In this document: piece by piece, positions 12,383 through 24,300 of the stretch
How positions within the stretch are numbered: the stretch's first letter is position 1
Layout of the letters: each line of letters starts with the position of its first letter
Assembly (NCBI RefSeq): GCF_000002985.6
Contig: NC_003284.9
Coordinates: 14,198,001-14,262,000 of the forward strand
Source: Caenorhabditis elegans
Taxonomy: Eukaryota; Nematoda; Chromadorea; Rhabditida; Rhabditidae
Reading direction: 5' to 3'
Length of the DNA stretch: 64,000 nt
Notes under the pieces: model-generated
Told to the model about the DNA's origin: nothing
The model's input: the letters and a program-made list of their open reading frames with translations, nothing else
Databases searched by the model: none
Made by a program: the position numbers and the translations under genes

Positions 12383-13697
12383 CGGTACTTGTGTATTATA
12401 CCCCCGCCGTTCTGAAAATTAAATTTTTAATTTATAAAATAAAAACGTGTGGAATTCTATTATATTTTTAGGAACTTTTTTAGGAACAAGGGAAACCTTT
12501 CAGCTCGTCCTCGGACTTCTGAATGAAACTTATTATAATTGAAAGAGGACATTAATAGAAGGTCACTCCAAAATTTTTAGTCTCGGAGGAGCACTTTGAA
12601 GTGGGTGAACATCGATCTGAAAAGTCCTATGCTCGAAAAACGGATTCCCTTTGGATACCTTTATCTCCGTGAAAAAAGTTTTTATGGCCAAGTGGTCAAC
12701 TACAAAGTTGTTTATCATAACTTAAAGAACAACTTTGTAGTTGATCGTTTTTTATCAAAAAATTTGTTGGTCGAGATATGAACAGGAAAAGAAGATAATA
12801 ATTCGAGCATGAATGTGCCGAACTTTACACAACTTTATCTCGAACAACAAATTTTTTGATAAAAAACGGTTAACTACACAGTTGTACTTTAAGTTATGAT
12901 AAACAACTTTGTAGTTGATCACTTTGCCATAAAAAAATTTTTCACGGAGATATAGGTATCCAAAGATCATGCGTTTTTCGAACATAGGGCTACTACTATA
13001 CCTCAATTTTGGATGTTAAACTCGTTTTCAAACATTCTAACTATAGAAACATCCAGTTTTGCATGGTTCTATAACATCTGGTCACTTTTTAGAAAGTTTT
13101 CGGAAAACAATTTTTTTTGAAAATTTTTGTAAATAAAATAGGCATGAGCACAAAAATCATTGAAAATTGAAAAAAAATATATTTCTGAAAGCGAACGACT
13201 TGACTTGTACATGCACGGGAATGAATGTATTAACCGTAAAAGTTGGAAAATGTGCATTTTCAGAATGCTTCCAGACTTCCATGAGCGCAAGAAAAATTAG
13301 AAAAAAAATTAACCACGACGGAAAACGAACCTACATCTATCATCTGATGGGCGAACCATTTACCACTGCGCCACCCATCTTCGATTTAAATCGAAATTAT
13401 ATCGTTACTTATTATTTATGTTCTTTAAACTTTCCACTAATGCAAAATTAGTGCTTTTGAGTGAGGGTGTAGAGGCATATTTTCAGATCGCCGTTTACCC
13501 ACTTCAAAGTGCTCCTCCGAGACTAAAAATTTTGGAGTGACCTTCTATTAAGGTCCTCTTTCAATTATAATAGGTTTTATTCGGAAGTCCGAGGACGAGC
13601 TGAAAGGCTCCCTGGGTATCACGTTTAATAAATACGGATAAATTAGTGGAAATTTAACTAATTTTTAAAATGGCGGGGGAATAATACACAAGTACCG
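12383..13697. mobile_element. Foldback DNA transposon, non-autonomous, with AATCTA target duplication
   Basis: The ends are inverted copies: CGGTACTTGTGTATTAT followed by a CCCCCGCC block on the left matches the complement of the right end with one mismatch. AATCTA occurs immediately outside both ends (12377-12382 and 13698-13703), consistent with a 6-bp target-site duplication. A second inverted pair links 12480-12620 with 13480-13620 (the CTCGTCCTCGGAC, TTTTTAGTCTCGGAGGAGC and ACTTTGAAGTGGG segments on the left recur as complements on the right). A third, independent palindrome, 12620-12990, is centred near 12805 and includes AACAACTTTGTAGTTGATC. No transposase frame is visible, so this is a composite foldback or MITE. 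The family is not assigned. Confidence 0.85.
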
Positions 13698-13703
13698 AAT
13701 CTA

Positions 13704-15796
13704 CAAAACAATTTCTACTTGTACGTAATGTGAAATTTCGTCAAAACAAAACGAAACATTTGAAATTTCCAAAAAATCTTCATACAATTAGAATAACAGA
13801 AATGTCTTACAAAAAAACTACCAAACGCTGGAAATATTGCTACCACCAACATTTATCTTTTTTCTAGCCAATTGCAGTTTCGATCCCATGGTTATACTCT
13901 TGAGGCGATTCCATCAATAAGCTCGTTAGTGATGTCTTCAAACTGAAAGGTATTCTAATTATTAGTATTATCGTTAGTGAGTCCGTTGCAAATTTTCTCG
14001 AATGTGAGTTGTAGAAGATATAAATAGATTTCGAACTTGTGATAAATTTACACCCATAGGCTGTAGCACGGCTAACGTTTTTTTTTAAAGAGGATGGGTT
14101 TTAATTCAAAAAATATTTCTACACTACAAATACATAGAATGGCGACAAAAGGCTCAATTTCACATCGACATTTTTTAACAAAATTTCGTTAATTTTTTTT
14201 TGTTATTGCGAGTAACAATTAGTTCATTACTCTTCTTTTGATGGAAGAGCCTAAAGAAATCATAAATGATATGCTCTTTTGCTGTCACAGCTTGGCCATA
14301 TTTCTATAAATAATTGAAGATTAAATGGAAAATGACTGTGAAGCTGTAACAATAATTGTGAAGACCTGACAGAGATGTGATTTTTAACCAGACTGCAGTT
14401 TTCAACAAAAAAAAACGGTATTTTATGGACACCCACAAAACTAAATGATCTCCTTGCAATTTTTCAGCGTTATGTGTATCTAAAAAATAAAATTTGTTGT
14501 CATGTTTACATTTGGCAAATTTCTCAAACGTGAAGACTGAAGCTTGAACGTGAAGCTGTTGTTGTACCATAATAAAGTGTATTTGTCACAGATTTTGACA
14601 TAGTGTTGCCTAAGTTTGCGAAATTTCTATGGAATAAGTCCTGTGTGTCGTTGTCCGTTGTTCCACTCCTACATGTTTATCCATGATGTGCAAGTGAGAA
14701 GAGCTAGTGTTCACTGGATCAGTGCAAGCAAGTTTTATACGCCACCTGAAATTTAACTTATGGGATATTAATTTTTTGTGAAAAAGAATACTAAGTAACA
14801 TTTTTATGATGATTTCAAAACAACTATGAAAACTGTAAATTGTAGAATTGACGCTGAAAGTTCTATTCACAATTGCACTTCTGCGTGATTTTATGAAATT
14901 TGAGATTGTCCTCGTATTTTCTCACTATTGATTTCGTCTTTGTATATTGATTGAACAGAGTAGACAAAAAGGAAAACATTGCTTAAATTAAGAAAAAAAA
15001 ATGCAGATTATGAATAATCTACTAACTTCGAGTGGCTCCGAAAAATAAAAATTTGTGAAATCTTAAATTTATACTAAATGTGTTGTTCCAACATTTTAAA
15101 CCGCCATAATGTATTAAAACTTTGATAGATGTTCATTATTTTTTTATTTAACTTCTTAATTCAGTTTGTAAATTGCCTTAAAAGTTCAATAAATTAGAAT
15201 TCAATTCAATTATAAAATTAAGTTGTTTGGGTCATTTTGAATGCATTAAATCAAACATCCATCAACTCAATTTTTTTTGCAATGTGACGTGTATTGTCAT
15301 CATCACTAGAGAGAACTAAGCCCCAGAGTTTCGTGAAACTGTCAAGAGTAATTGTGAATTGATGACGTTTTACATGTGTTGAGTGTTCTAAGCAGTTTTC
15401 AGCCATGTTTATTCAACATAAGACAGTTTCGAAATGATAACTACTTCCGTTGTAGTCAGTTTGTATGCAATTGGCTAGAGGGTACACTCCAATAATTTTT
15501 TTATTGATCCAACTGGAATAAAAAAGTTTTATGTACATGTACAGTGTAAGAATGCACAGTGTAAGAATGAACCGCCTGACCAGTTTTTGGCATTTTAAGC
15601 AAAACAATTTCTTAGTCACTTAAACTGATAATTTCGTTTATTTGCAAAGACTTCACTATTTTATTGGGCACGGAAAACGATTATTAAACTTGAATCGAAA
15701 GTTTAGTTCAATGTGTGAATTTTTTCCAGAACTTTTGAAATGTTTTGTGAAGTTCCCGACTATTTCACACATTTATGGAATTTGTTTAAAATTCGA
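13704..15796. other. Intergenic, no gene recognised
   Basis: Minus-strand frames at 14304-14870 (about 85-90 codons each) have mildly protein-like composition but no splice continuity or motif I can recognise. Otherwise AT-rich sequence with nothing supportable. Confidence 0.35.
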
Positions 15797-16020
15797 GGGG
15801 TAGATAGCTCAGTCGGTAGTGGTGGCCGCTAGCAATCTGGAGGTCACGAGTTCAAGTCTGGCCTCACCCCTAGGTTCACAGCCTCTATTGGGAAGTGGAG
15901 CAATCCACGACTGGATTATCGGCTACAGTCCACAGCTAACTTAAGACGTGGCTCAAATTATAGCCCAGTGGGATCACCACCAGGCAGTGTACCTGAATCC
16001 CAGGGCATAGCACTTAAAGA
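15797..16020 (+). mobile_element. tRNA-derived SINE-like element
   Basis: The 5' part resembles a tRNA: GGGGTAGA start, perfect box A (TAGCTCAGTCGG, 15805-15816), box B (GTTCAAGTC, 15850-15858, fitting GWTCRANNC) and a complementary CTCACCCC end near 15870. The acceptor strands pair at 6 of 7 positions, but the D and anticodon arms do not fold well, so it is not a working tRNA. About 150 bp of non-tRNA sequence follows. That architecture (tRNA-like head plus unrelated body) is that of a SINE. The right boundary is approximate. Confidence 0.6.
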
Positions 16021-16973
16021 ACGGATCGTCCTTTAATCCTTTTGATTTTAATCCACTCCCATGTGCATTAACCAGAACAATTTCCTTTTGATGTGCTGTA
16101 AATGAAAATGAGTGCAGTAAACATATTAGGTAGGGCGTTTTCAAAATTTTTGTAGATAAAAATAATCGGATTTTCATTCATGTCAAATGTTAGAAAAGGA
16201 AGCAGTTCTTCAAGATCAATAGATTGTGCTGTGTCGAAATTGTTTTAGTGTTCAGTTCAAAATATTCTCCATCTCAGGTGACTTGCCGTTGGTGCGCGGT
16301 GGGTAATATGTTTTCAACAGGCAAAAGTTTTCCACATTCCTGGAATTGTTGACAAACGACACACTTCCATGATATTAAAAAATAGCGAAACTTGAGTTCC
16401 GTTTGTATAAAAGTGGTCTAATGGCATTAAAAACGAGTAAATCTTTGATAAAGTTGTTCTTTTTCCTCAATATTAATATCCTCGATGCTTTTGCAACATG
16501 TGTAAACTCTCAAGGTTTTCACTGGATACACTTAGAATGTCATGAACAAAAAATTGCATGTTCTCCCTTACATTAAACATGCAAATTGTATTTCAACATT
16601 GTATCTTGCCGTGCCCCTCATCAATTGAATCATGCAATTAAACATTTCAATTTGTTATCAGCAATGATGCCATTATAGGCGTTTTATGGCGAAAGTAAAC
16701 TGGAAGAAAAAGAGCGCAGAGCAAAAACGGAGGAGACTGATGGAAATCTAGTGATAAACGCTGATTGCGGCATGATAAGAGTGAAGCAGAGTGTGTTAAA
16801 CTCAAATAAAACTGTCGGCTCCACCCAAAAATTGACGCTGCCTCTTTTTCCTGTCCTTGCCGTACTTTACAAAAATTTTGATATACATGTATCTGTAATT
16901 TTTAGTTTTGGCATTGTGCTTGTTTTACTTGATTTTTCATAAGTATCTATTTAATTGAACCTATGTTTTCAGG
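16021..16973. other. Upstream region of the first CUB/VWA gene
   Basis: No coding exon was found. The region ends in a TTTTCAG acceptor at 16966-16972 directly before G-ATG, as expected for a trans-splice site or a 5'UTR intron. A 63-codon plus-strand frame at 16751-16942 has no support. Confidence 0.4.
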
Positions 16974-19900
16974 ATGTTGACCTTCCTCATTCTTTCGTGG
17001 CTAGCATTTTCAGGTAAGTGCTTTAAAAAATTTAATCTTAAAAAATCCGTAATCAAATAATCAGATGGTTTTGTTCCACAATAAAGTTTCATTAGATTGT
17101 CAAAACGAGTACTGTCGTATTCAAAATTGCTTTTTTAGTATTGGACGGTGAAACAGCTCATTTTATCATTTCTTGCAAAGTTGACCGCAAAAATATAGTG
17201 TTCTGTTTTTACAAAAAACACACTTTATTTCTGGTTTTTAGTTTGGAAAGTCAAGCATATTATTATTTGAAAGAAAGTCATGATGTCTAATTATTTCAGC
17301 CCTTCCTATGATACCATAGGTTCCTAAAACGAAAAATCTAGTTTTAAGAATAACATCACTTCAGGAACTGATGCAGGAACTGATGCCGACTGTTCATGCT
17401 ACAACAAGCGTGACTCAAATGTCACGGGAACCAAAATTGGATTGAGCAATGGCTACAAGCCAGATAACTTTGAAACATGCTATCCTGATGCAGGATGTGG
17501 ATTCATTGCTGACAGCGGCGGTGCTACTGGATGGAGCGTATGTTGATTTCATTTGTCCAACACATTTTTAATTGAATAAAACTACAGACCATCACTGTTA
17601 CATTCAGCACCCCGACAGATACTACAGGAAAATTCACACTTTACAATGGGAAGGTAGCAGATAATAGTACAAAGATCACCACGTAAGCACACATTTAAAA
17701 CATGACGTTATTTTTATTTTTTCAGATTTACGGTAGCTGACAGTGGTACTACTAAATCTTATACCAGTTCGACACAGTATATCTATGTGGAATACACACA
17801 AGACAACGCAACTTCACCAAGTATGTACATATAGTCCGCAAAACTTTTATTACATCGGCGCTTTAAACGCGTTCAAAATTGGTTTATCACTTGGAAAGGA
17901 AATTTTGCCATATTTCCCAAAAATTTCGACTGGGTAGCAACAAAGTGTGAAACAGATAGAAAATACGGTTACCAAAATTATAACCTTTCGTTTACTACAC
18001 TGACACTAATTCAAAAAAAAAATTTCAGAAAATAATGCATAGAAAATATTTTTTCTGCTTCCCTGATATTTAGGAATATTGTTTTGTAAGCTTAGACGAC
18101 GTTTTTCAGGGTTAATAAAGTTGGAAACCAACAATCAATTTAAAGTCACCATAATTGTATTTTTCTTCATTTTCTGGTTTTTAAGCGATGAATTCTAAAA
18201 CTGCCGCTTTTGTAGTTGATACGCTATATTGTACATAAAGGAAAAAAATCAAATCCACCGTGAAGTTATCAAAAATCAATGGAAACGTACAAATTTTTAA
18301 AAATAAATTTTCAGTCCCTATTAATGATGTCGGGATTTGATTTTTTTTTTGAAATTCGAAAAACAATATTTTTCAAGGGATATTTTGTTCTTATTGGTTG
18401 ATAAAACATAATCGCTTATTAAACTAATTAAACTAAGGTTTTTTGAATTTATAGATGCATATTACGGTTCCATTGGTGCAGGAGGCCTTCTTCCTCCTTC
18501 AACAATCACTCCTCCTTCAACAACCGCCGCTCCAACCACGACACCATACACCAATCCAAATTTCGGCAGGGACCCACAACTCATTTCACATGATATTTTA
18601 ATTATGGTTAATCAGAGAACAACCCAAGGATCAGATGGATTGGCAGCAGTAAGTGAAAAGAAAATAGTTTCCATTGTAGAATAAACAAACGTCTCAAAAG
18701 GATTTATAAAACGTAATCGCACTACCTTCCAAAATAGCGAGTTCCTTAATCTGGAAAGGATTGACAAGATGATTCATACAATAGTGATTCATACAGTAGT
18801 TATTATTAGAATTATGTACATACCACCAAAGTTTTCAAAGAAACTTATTGCCGATACAGAGAGTGTAGATAGTTAGAGAGTGACAGACATCCGGGACCTA
18901 AAGCGGCGGGGCGCGGGAAAAGAGACGATTTGTGTTGATTTACAGAGCTTTCCTCCTTGTCATCATTTCGTAAATCGACACAAATCGTCTCTTCCCGCGC
19001 CCCGCCCATTTGGGTCCCGGATGTCTGTCACTCTCTAACTATCTACACTCTTTGTACCGGTAATACTGAAAACTGGTATTGCATAAAACACTAATACAAA
19101 AACTACAGTAATTGTTTTTTTACTCTGTTGGTGAAAAAGCGAGCACAAAAAAGAAATAATAAATCTTTGCAGCTCAACTCATTGGCTAAGAGTTTTGTTA
19201 ACCTTCTGAGTGTGACTGACGATATTACATCGCTGTACAAAACACGTCTTGGTCTTGCAACTGTAACTCCGTACTCACCATTCTATGCTGCTCAAGGAGA
19301 GGTTTCTGAGAAACGCATTAAACAATATAATTACCATAAATATTTAAAGATCTGGAAAATGTCTGCAGCTGATGTGAATGGATCACTTCCAAACTCTGGA
19401 GTCAGCATTGATGTCGATATTACAACGTATGACTATAATTAATTTTTTGTTCAAACATAGCGTTTTCCAGTGCATTGTCTAACGCGGTCAACACATTCTT
19501 TAACGTGAGCATTACCGGCGTCAGCAACCCGGCTCCCACAAGAAAAAACGTTCAAAGATCAATTCTTCTATTCACAGCATGGTGGTGAGTTGTTTTTTAT
19601 TCACAAAAAAATTACTGAAAAATCTATCAATAATAACTTAATACATATGTGTTTAATATTTATTAACGTGAGTATTTTGGTCCATGGGCCAGATTCAAAT
19701 GTAAGATTGTTGAAGAAAATATATTTCTCAATTTTGACCAAGTGGCAATACAAAATTAAAACATGTTAGGTTTTCCACAACAGAATTTGTTTTATAAACA
19801 TCATAAGATTTTTTAAACATGACATATATACGTTATGAAGTATTTCAGGAGCGAAAGTCAAACTCCTTCAGAGGATCTTCAAAAGAAATTCGCAGCAAAA

Positions 19901-20983
19901 GGTGTAAACTTGGCTATCATTGGATATAACACAAGCCCTGGTTCACTTAACTCAAATGACTGGTATAATTATGTTTCACTCAGTACCGATGCTGATGTTG
20001 CGCCATTTGTGAATAGGTTCTATCTGAATTCTGGATTGAATAATAATCTGACAAACAATTGTAAGTCTACCAAAAAATGTACTAGCCTAGATGTGTACTG
20101 AATCAATAATACCAATCGCAAATATCAAAAAAATACAGATAGACTTTGAACATAAAGTATTGTTACGCATATTATAGAAACTTTATATGCCTTTCATATG
20201 CATTTAATAAAAACTTCAAATATATGTTTTGTTAATGCTAAATTGCTCCTACAAACCGGATATTAAAATGAAATTTCTTTTAAATTACTGATAAAGTATA
20301 AAAAGATAACTTTTCTATAGAACGTTGTTAGATTAAACGTTAATGCATTAATGTTACAGTTTTTTCATTATTGTTTAATTGCAGGGTGTAAAATAATCGC
20401 TGATGCTAATGCTAATAATTCTATTTCGGAACCATCAGACTTTTTTGGACCCCCCAAAAACGGAGCTTCTTGGGGAACTGATAATGGACAAAAGTCTAGA
20501 TACTGTAACTTCCAAGACTCTACCTACACTTATCAAAGAAAAGAGGTATCACATCAAGTTTGTCCAAACCTGAATAAAAACACAATTTTCAGCAAGATAA
20601 ACTGGTTACTTTGACGGTGTTCTACGAACTAGAAGTGGAGAAAGATTTTCTGAAGTTCTTCGCAGATGGTGTTGAAATTGAGAGGTATGATTTGATTCAA
20701 CAGACTATTTGCTATGACACTATGACACTATTGCTATTACAGACTATGTGTTCATTGAACTATACATTTTAGTTATTTACATTTCTTCGTGATTTCTCAG
20801 CGCGGTACGAACATAACTTTAAATTAAAATTTTGATTTCAGTTTCACCGGAGTGGATGTGAACAACGCAAGTTTTGACGTTGACGCTAATATCATCACCG
20901 CCAGGTTCACCAGCGATGCTGCTGGCATTCAACGTGGATTTAGTGTGACATTTGAAGAAACTAAGAGCAAACCCACTTCATAA
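16974..20983 (+). CDS. Secreted CUB / VWA-like / CUB-like protein, 507 aa, 12 exons
   Basis: Exons: 16974-17013, 17365-17537, 17588-17682, 17726-17820, 18455-18648, 19173-19301, 19350-19426, 19471-19584, 19849-20060, 20385-20545, 20593-20684, 20842-20983. The lengths sum to 508 codons. Order: signal peptide (MLTFLILSWLAFSG); cysteine-containing CUB-like domain (about 18-134) ending in YIYVEYTQ; Pro/Thr-rich linker (about 140-166); von Willebrand A-like fold (about 172-376) starting SHDILIMVNQRT, with TPYSPFYAAQGEIW, RSILLFTAWW and VNLAIIGYN; C-terminal CUB-like domain from the WCK at 376 onward (RYCNFQDSTYTYQ, VFYELEVEKDFLKFF). The metal-site motif DxSxS of true VWA domains is replaced by NQRTT, so metal-dependent ligand binding is unlikely. 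This belongs to a large nematode family of unknown function; some members are induced by pathogens. Two paralogues lie at 58281 and 59969. Confidence 0.9.
18848..19063. repeat. Near-perfect palindromic element in intron 5
   Basis: Inverted arms of about 90 bp: GAGTGTAGATAGTTAGAGAG and GTGACAGACATCCGGGACC on the left recur as the complement on the right, with a short central loop around TACAGAGCTTTCC. GC content is higher than in the flanks (GGGGCGCGGGAA). It looks like a dispersed C. elegans palindromic MITE. It lies between exons 5 and 6 of the first CUB/VWA gene, so the pre-mRNA would carry a long hairpin. Confidence 0.9.
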
Positions 20984-21306
20984 TTTCCATTCAAACATGT
21001 TTTGAAAATCTCTGTAAAGAAAAATATGAATCGTTCGTGACGTGGATTTTATTATTAAAACTTTTATATTCAATAAGGTAGTACAGTGGCTTTGAGTTGG
21101 GTGATGATAATGAAAACTAAAATAACAAAAACAATTGAGAAGTTGGGAGCGTAGATCATTCAGGATATGCAGAAATTATATAATATTTTATCTGTTCAAA
21201 AACCTGATAACTTCAACTTAAAAATGAATTCATTTCATAAAACTTTATTGAAAAGTTAAAGTGAACCAGCTTGGAATGTTAAAGTTTAAATTTTCTTTTT
21301 GGGTAG
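20984..21306. other. Short convergent intergenic region
   Basis: Lies between the stop of the plus-strand CUB/VWA gene and the stop of the minus-strand micro-exon gene. TTTATT at 21048-21053 is AATAAA for the minus-strand gene. AATAAG near 21072 is a variant signal for the plus-strand gene. The two 3' UTRs may overlap. Confidence 0.45.
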
Positions 21307-24300
21307 TCAGTCGATAGTAATCTGAAAAATATTTGTATACTTCCATTCAAAATATATTTATGTATATAGTTCCCTGGAAACTTCCAATAGTGACAACATA
21401 AAACTAGTAGAATTGGTACAATCCAGTCACTACTTTTTTTAAAATTGCAGTTCAATTATTGTTTAATATGTACTTACCACAATTGGAGATCTTGATCTTT
21501 GACGATGATTTTCTTCTTCATTTCCCAGAATTATCTGAACAATTTCAACAGTTACCTTTTGCAATTTCTAACAAATACTTACAACTTCGTCACGACTATT
21601 ATGATTTCTGCGAGACTGTCGCCGTGATGGTGAAGTCGGAATCTGAAAATTCATAGCATATAAATTTATTAACTAAATTTTGAGATTACCAAAAAATTTG
21701 TTTTTTTTTCAATCGAGTGAGTTTTTTCTTCTATACTGTTGATTGATTCTGTAGAAGCAACAGCAAAATTTTGATTCAAACACGAAGACTCTTCGAGGAG
21801 ATTTTCAGTTTAATCAATAAAATAGTCTCAATAAAGATAGTTTTATGATTTTAAATAGTGTAATGTAAGTTTACTTCATATTGTTGCGAAATATGTGTTA
21901 AGTGGGTATACCCGCTGAAAAAAAACTACAGAGCAGTAGTGCTTCTGAACCAAAAACAAAACTTTTCAAGTCAGGTTACTTTTTGTAAAGAATAATTAAT
22001 TACAACACGTTTTCAGAATTTTAGAATAGTGTGAACAAAATATATTCAGCTTACCTGATTTGAAGAGCTTTCGTCGTTTGAGTCGCCTAGCGTGATCTGA
22101 AATTCCTTTACAACTTTCACCACAAGTTGCTCCCGATTTGAAGACTTACGTAGTCCACGGGAATACTTCCATTCCTGTGAGGATATCGTCTTCCTCGTCG
22201 AATTGGATAATCCTTAAAAACGTTCGTATTCAAAAATTTAAAACTTCAAAAATTCATATACAAAAAATAAGACAAAATCTACATTTTCTATTTGAAAACA
22301 GTACTCACAGTTTCAATTGGAAGCCGGGGATTTCTTCGAGGATTTGCTGAAGGTTGGCTAATCTGAAAAATCAGTGCAAAGTATATGTAGATCAGTAATT
22401 TATTTTGGTAGTTGCTTATTTAATCAGTAAAGAACGAGACTCTGCAATTCCGAGATTAACACAGCAACTGCATTTCATTTTTTTATGAGGTTCCAGCTAT
22501 TTATTTATACTGTCTAAATAAATTATTTACCACTCCAAGAGATAGAAATGGATATTTGCGAGGAACCCGTCGTTTTGATGGTAGATTGGGAATTACCTGA
22601 AAATTCGTTTTCACAAAGATAGTTTTTTTTGTTTCTTTTTGCAAATCATCTCCATAGTTTTAATTTGAATAATTTTGAATAATAAATTTTGAAAATCTTA
22701 CCTCTGGAGCTTGTGAAGTTTCAGAAGTTGCAGTCATCATGTCTCTGGAAGAGGACGCTCTCTAAAATCAAACCATTTTGTAATCTCGTAAATTTTATTC
22801 ATATTGAACAAAAATTTCATCGTTGAAACTCGATAATATTATATGTTAAGTTTTAAATAACAGGTGTGTTTGAAAAACTCAATCTTACCTCTGGAATATT
22901 ATCTATGTGTTGCTCAGAGTCATGTGCAATTTTTGCTAGTGGCGTGGCCCCATGTGTACCCTGAACTAAGAGCATTATACTCACTTCAAAATGATACTTT
23001 TTAGTGTGTAAACTTTGAAATGAAATTTGTGTTTAAAGAATACCTGCGAGACAGTTTCTTCATGTTCTTGTGCATCGAGGTCAGCAGTTTCAGTTTCAGT
23101 CTGTCTTTCATCTTCCATTCTTAGAAGACTCTCGGAAACTTCCTAAACATAAATAATTATTTCATGGTTTAAACTATTACACCTCGTTCCTAAAAACTAG
23201 GTACCTGGGAAAGAACTTCATTTTAAAACTATGTTTGTGTTTATAAAATTTAAGATTACCCGAGCATTAATGTCGCCGTGTAGTGGTGAAGCCAGTTCTG
23301 GTGCCGCGATTACCGGGGGCTCCAGGCCATTCTGAAAAAGGGTTTCTCAAATAATTTCTATTTGCTCTCTAAATTCTGGTACTGAGAAATAACTCCTACA
23401 ATATTTCTTAACAATGTAAATAACTTTTGCATGGCACTAAACATGTTTTTTTTCAACTGATGTAATTGGCATATTAGCTTTTTTATTATAATATAAAAAT
23501 AATTTTTTTCAATTCAAAATTTTCAATTTTATGGATTCAACAAAACTTACCTCTGGGGTTTGAAATGTTTCAGCCATTTCCGCAACAGCAACCATTTCTT
23601 TTCTAGATGTGTTAGAGGAAGTTTCCTGGAAATAAATTTTTTACTTAAACCACAAACTCCAAAATGAAACTTGATAAGAAAAGCATTTCGGAATAATTTT
23701 TAAGCTTAAAAATCAATATGATGATATCTCTTTTTCCTCTTCAACTTTCTATGTTAATCAATTGTCATCTGACCTCGGACATGTTCCAATCTGGTCACCT
23801 TATCATTTACTTTTCTTACCTCATCTCATTTTTATTCCTTATTTTGCTCTCAATTTTCAAGCCAAGAAATAGTTAATAAATAAATTAAATTAATGACCTG
23901 CGAATTCGTCTCCATCTTCATATCTATATCACTCACTGGATTCACTGGAGCCGAGTCGTGCTCATACTGAAAAAACAATTGTTCCCTTTTTCACTAATAA
24001 ACTTCCTATTGTTCTTTATCAACTCACATGTTCTCTAACATTTTCTAAATCCTAAAAATCATTTAGTGTTATGTCACATGCTTTTAACACACTTTTTTCC
24101 TAAAAAATTATATACATAAGTACTTGAGAATAAGTACATTTTCCAGCAACATTATTGTTGAAAAAAACAAAAATTACCTGAGCATCATCGATGCATCGTG
24201 CTTCAGCGAGTTCTGGTATCTCGTTTTGCGGGGGTTTCAAATCTTTCTGGAAAAAATTTCTCCAGTAATTTCTTTGCATTCTTTAAATTCTGTCATTAAA

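Noticed and set aside
15797-15870. Functional tRNA gene
   Set aside because: Box A and box B are present, but the D and anticodon arms do not pair, so it is better read as the head of a SINE-like element.
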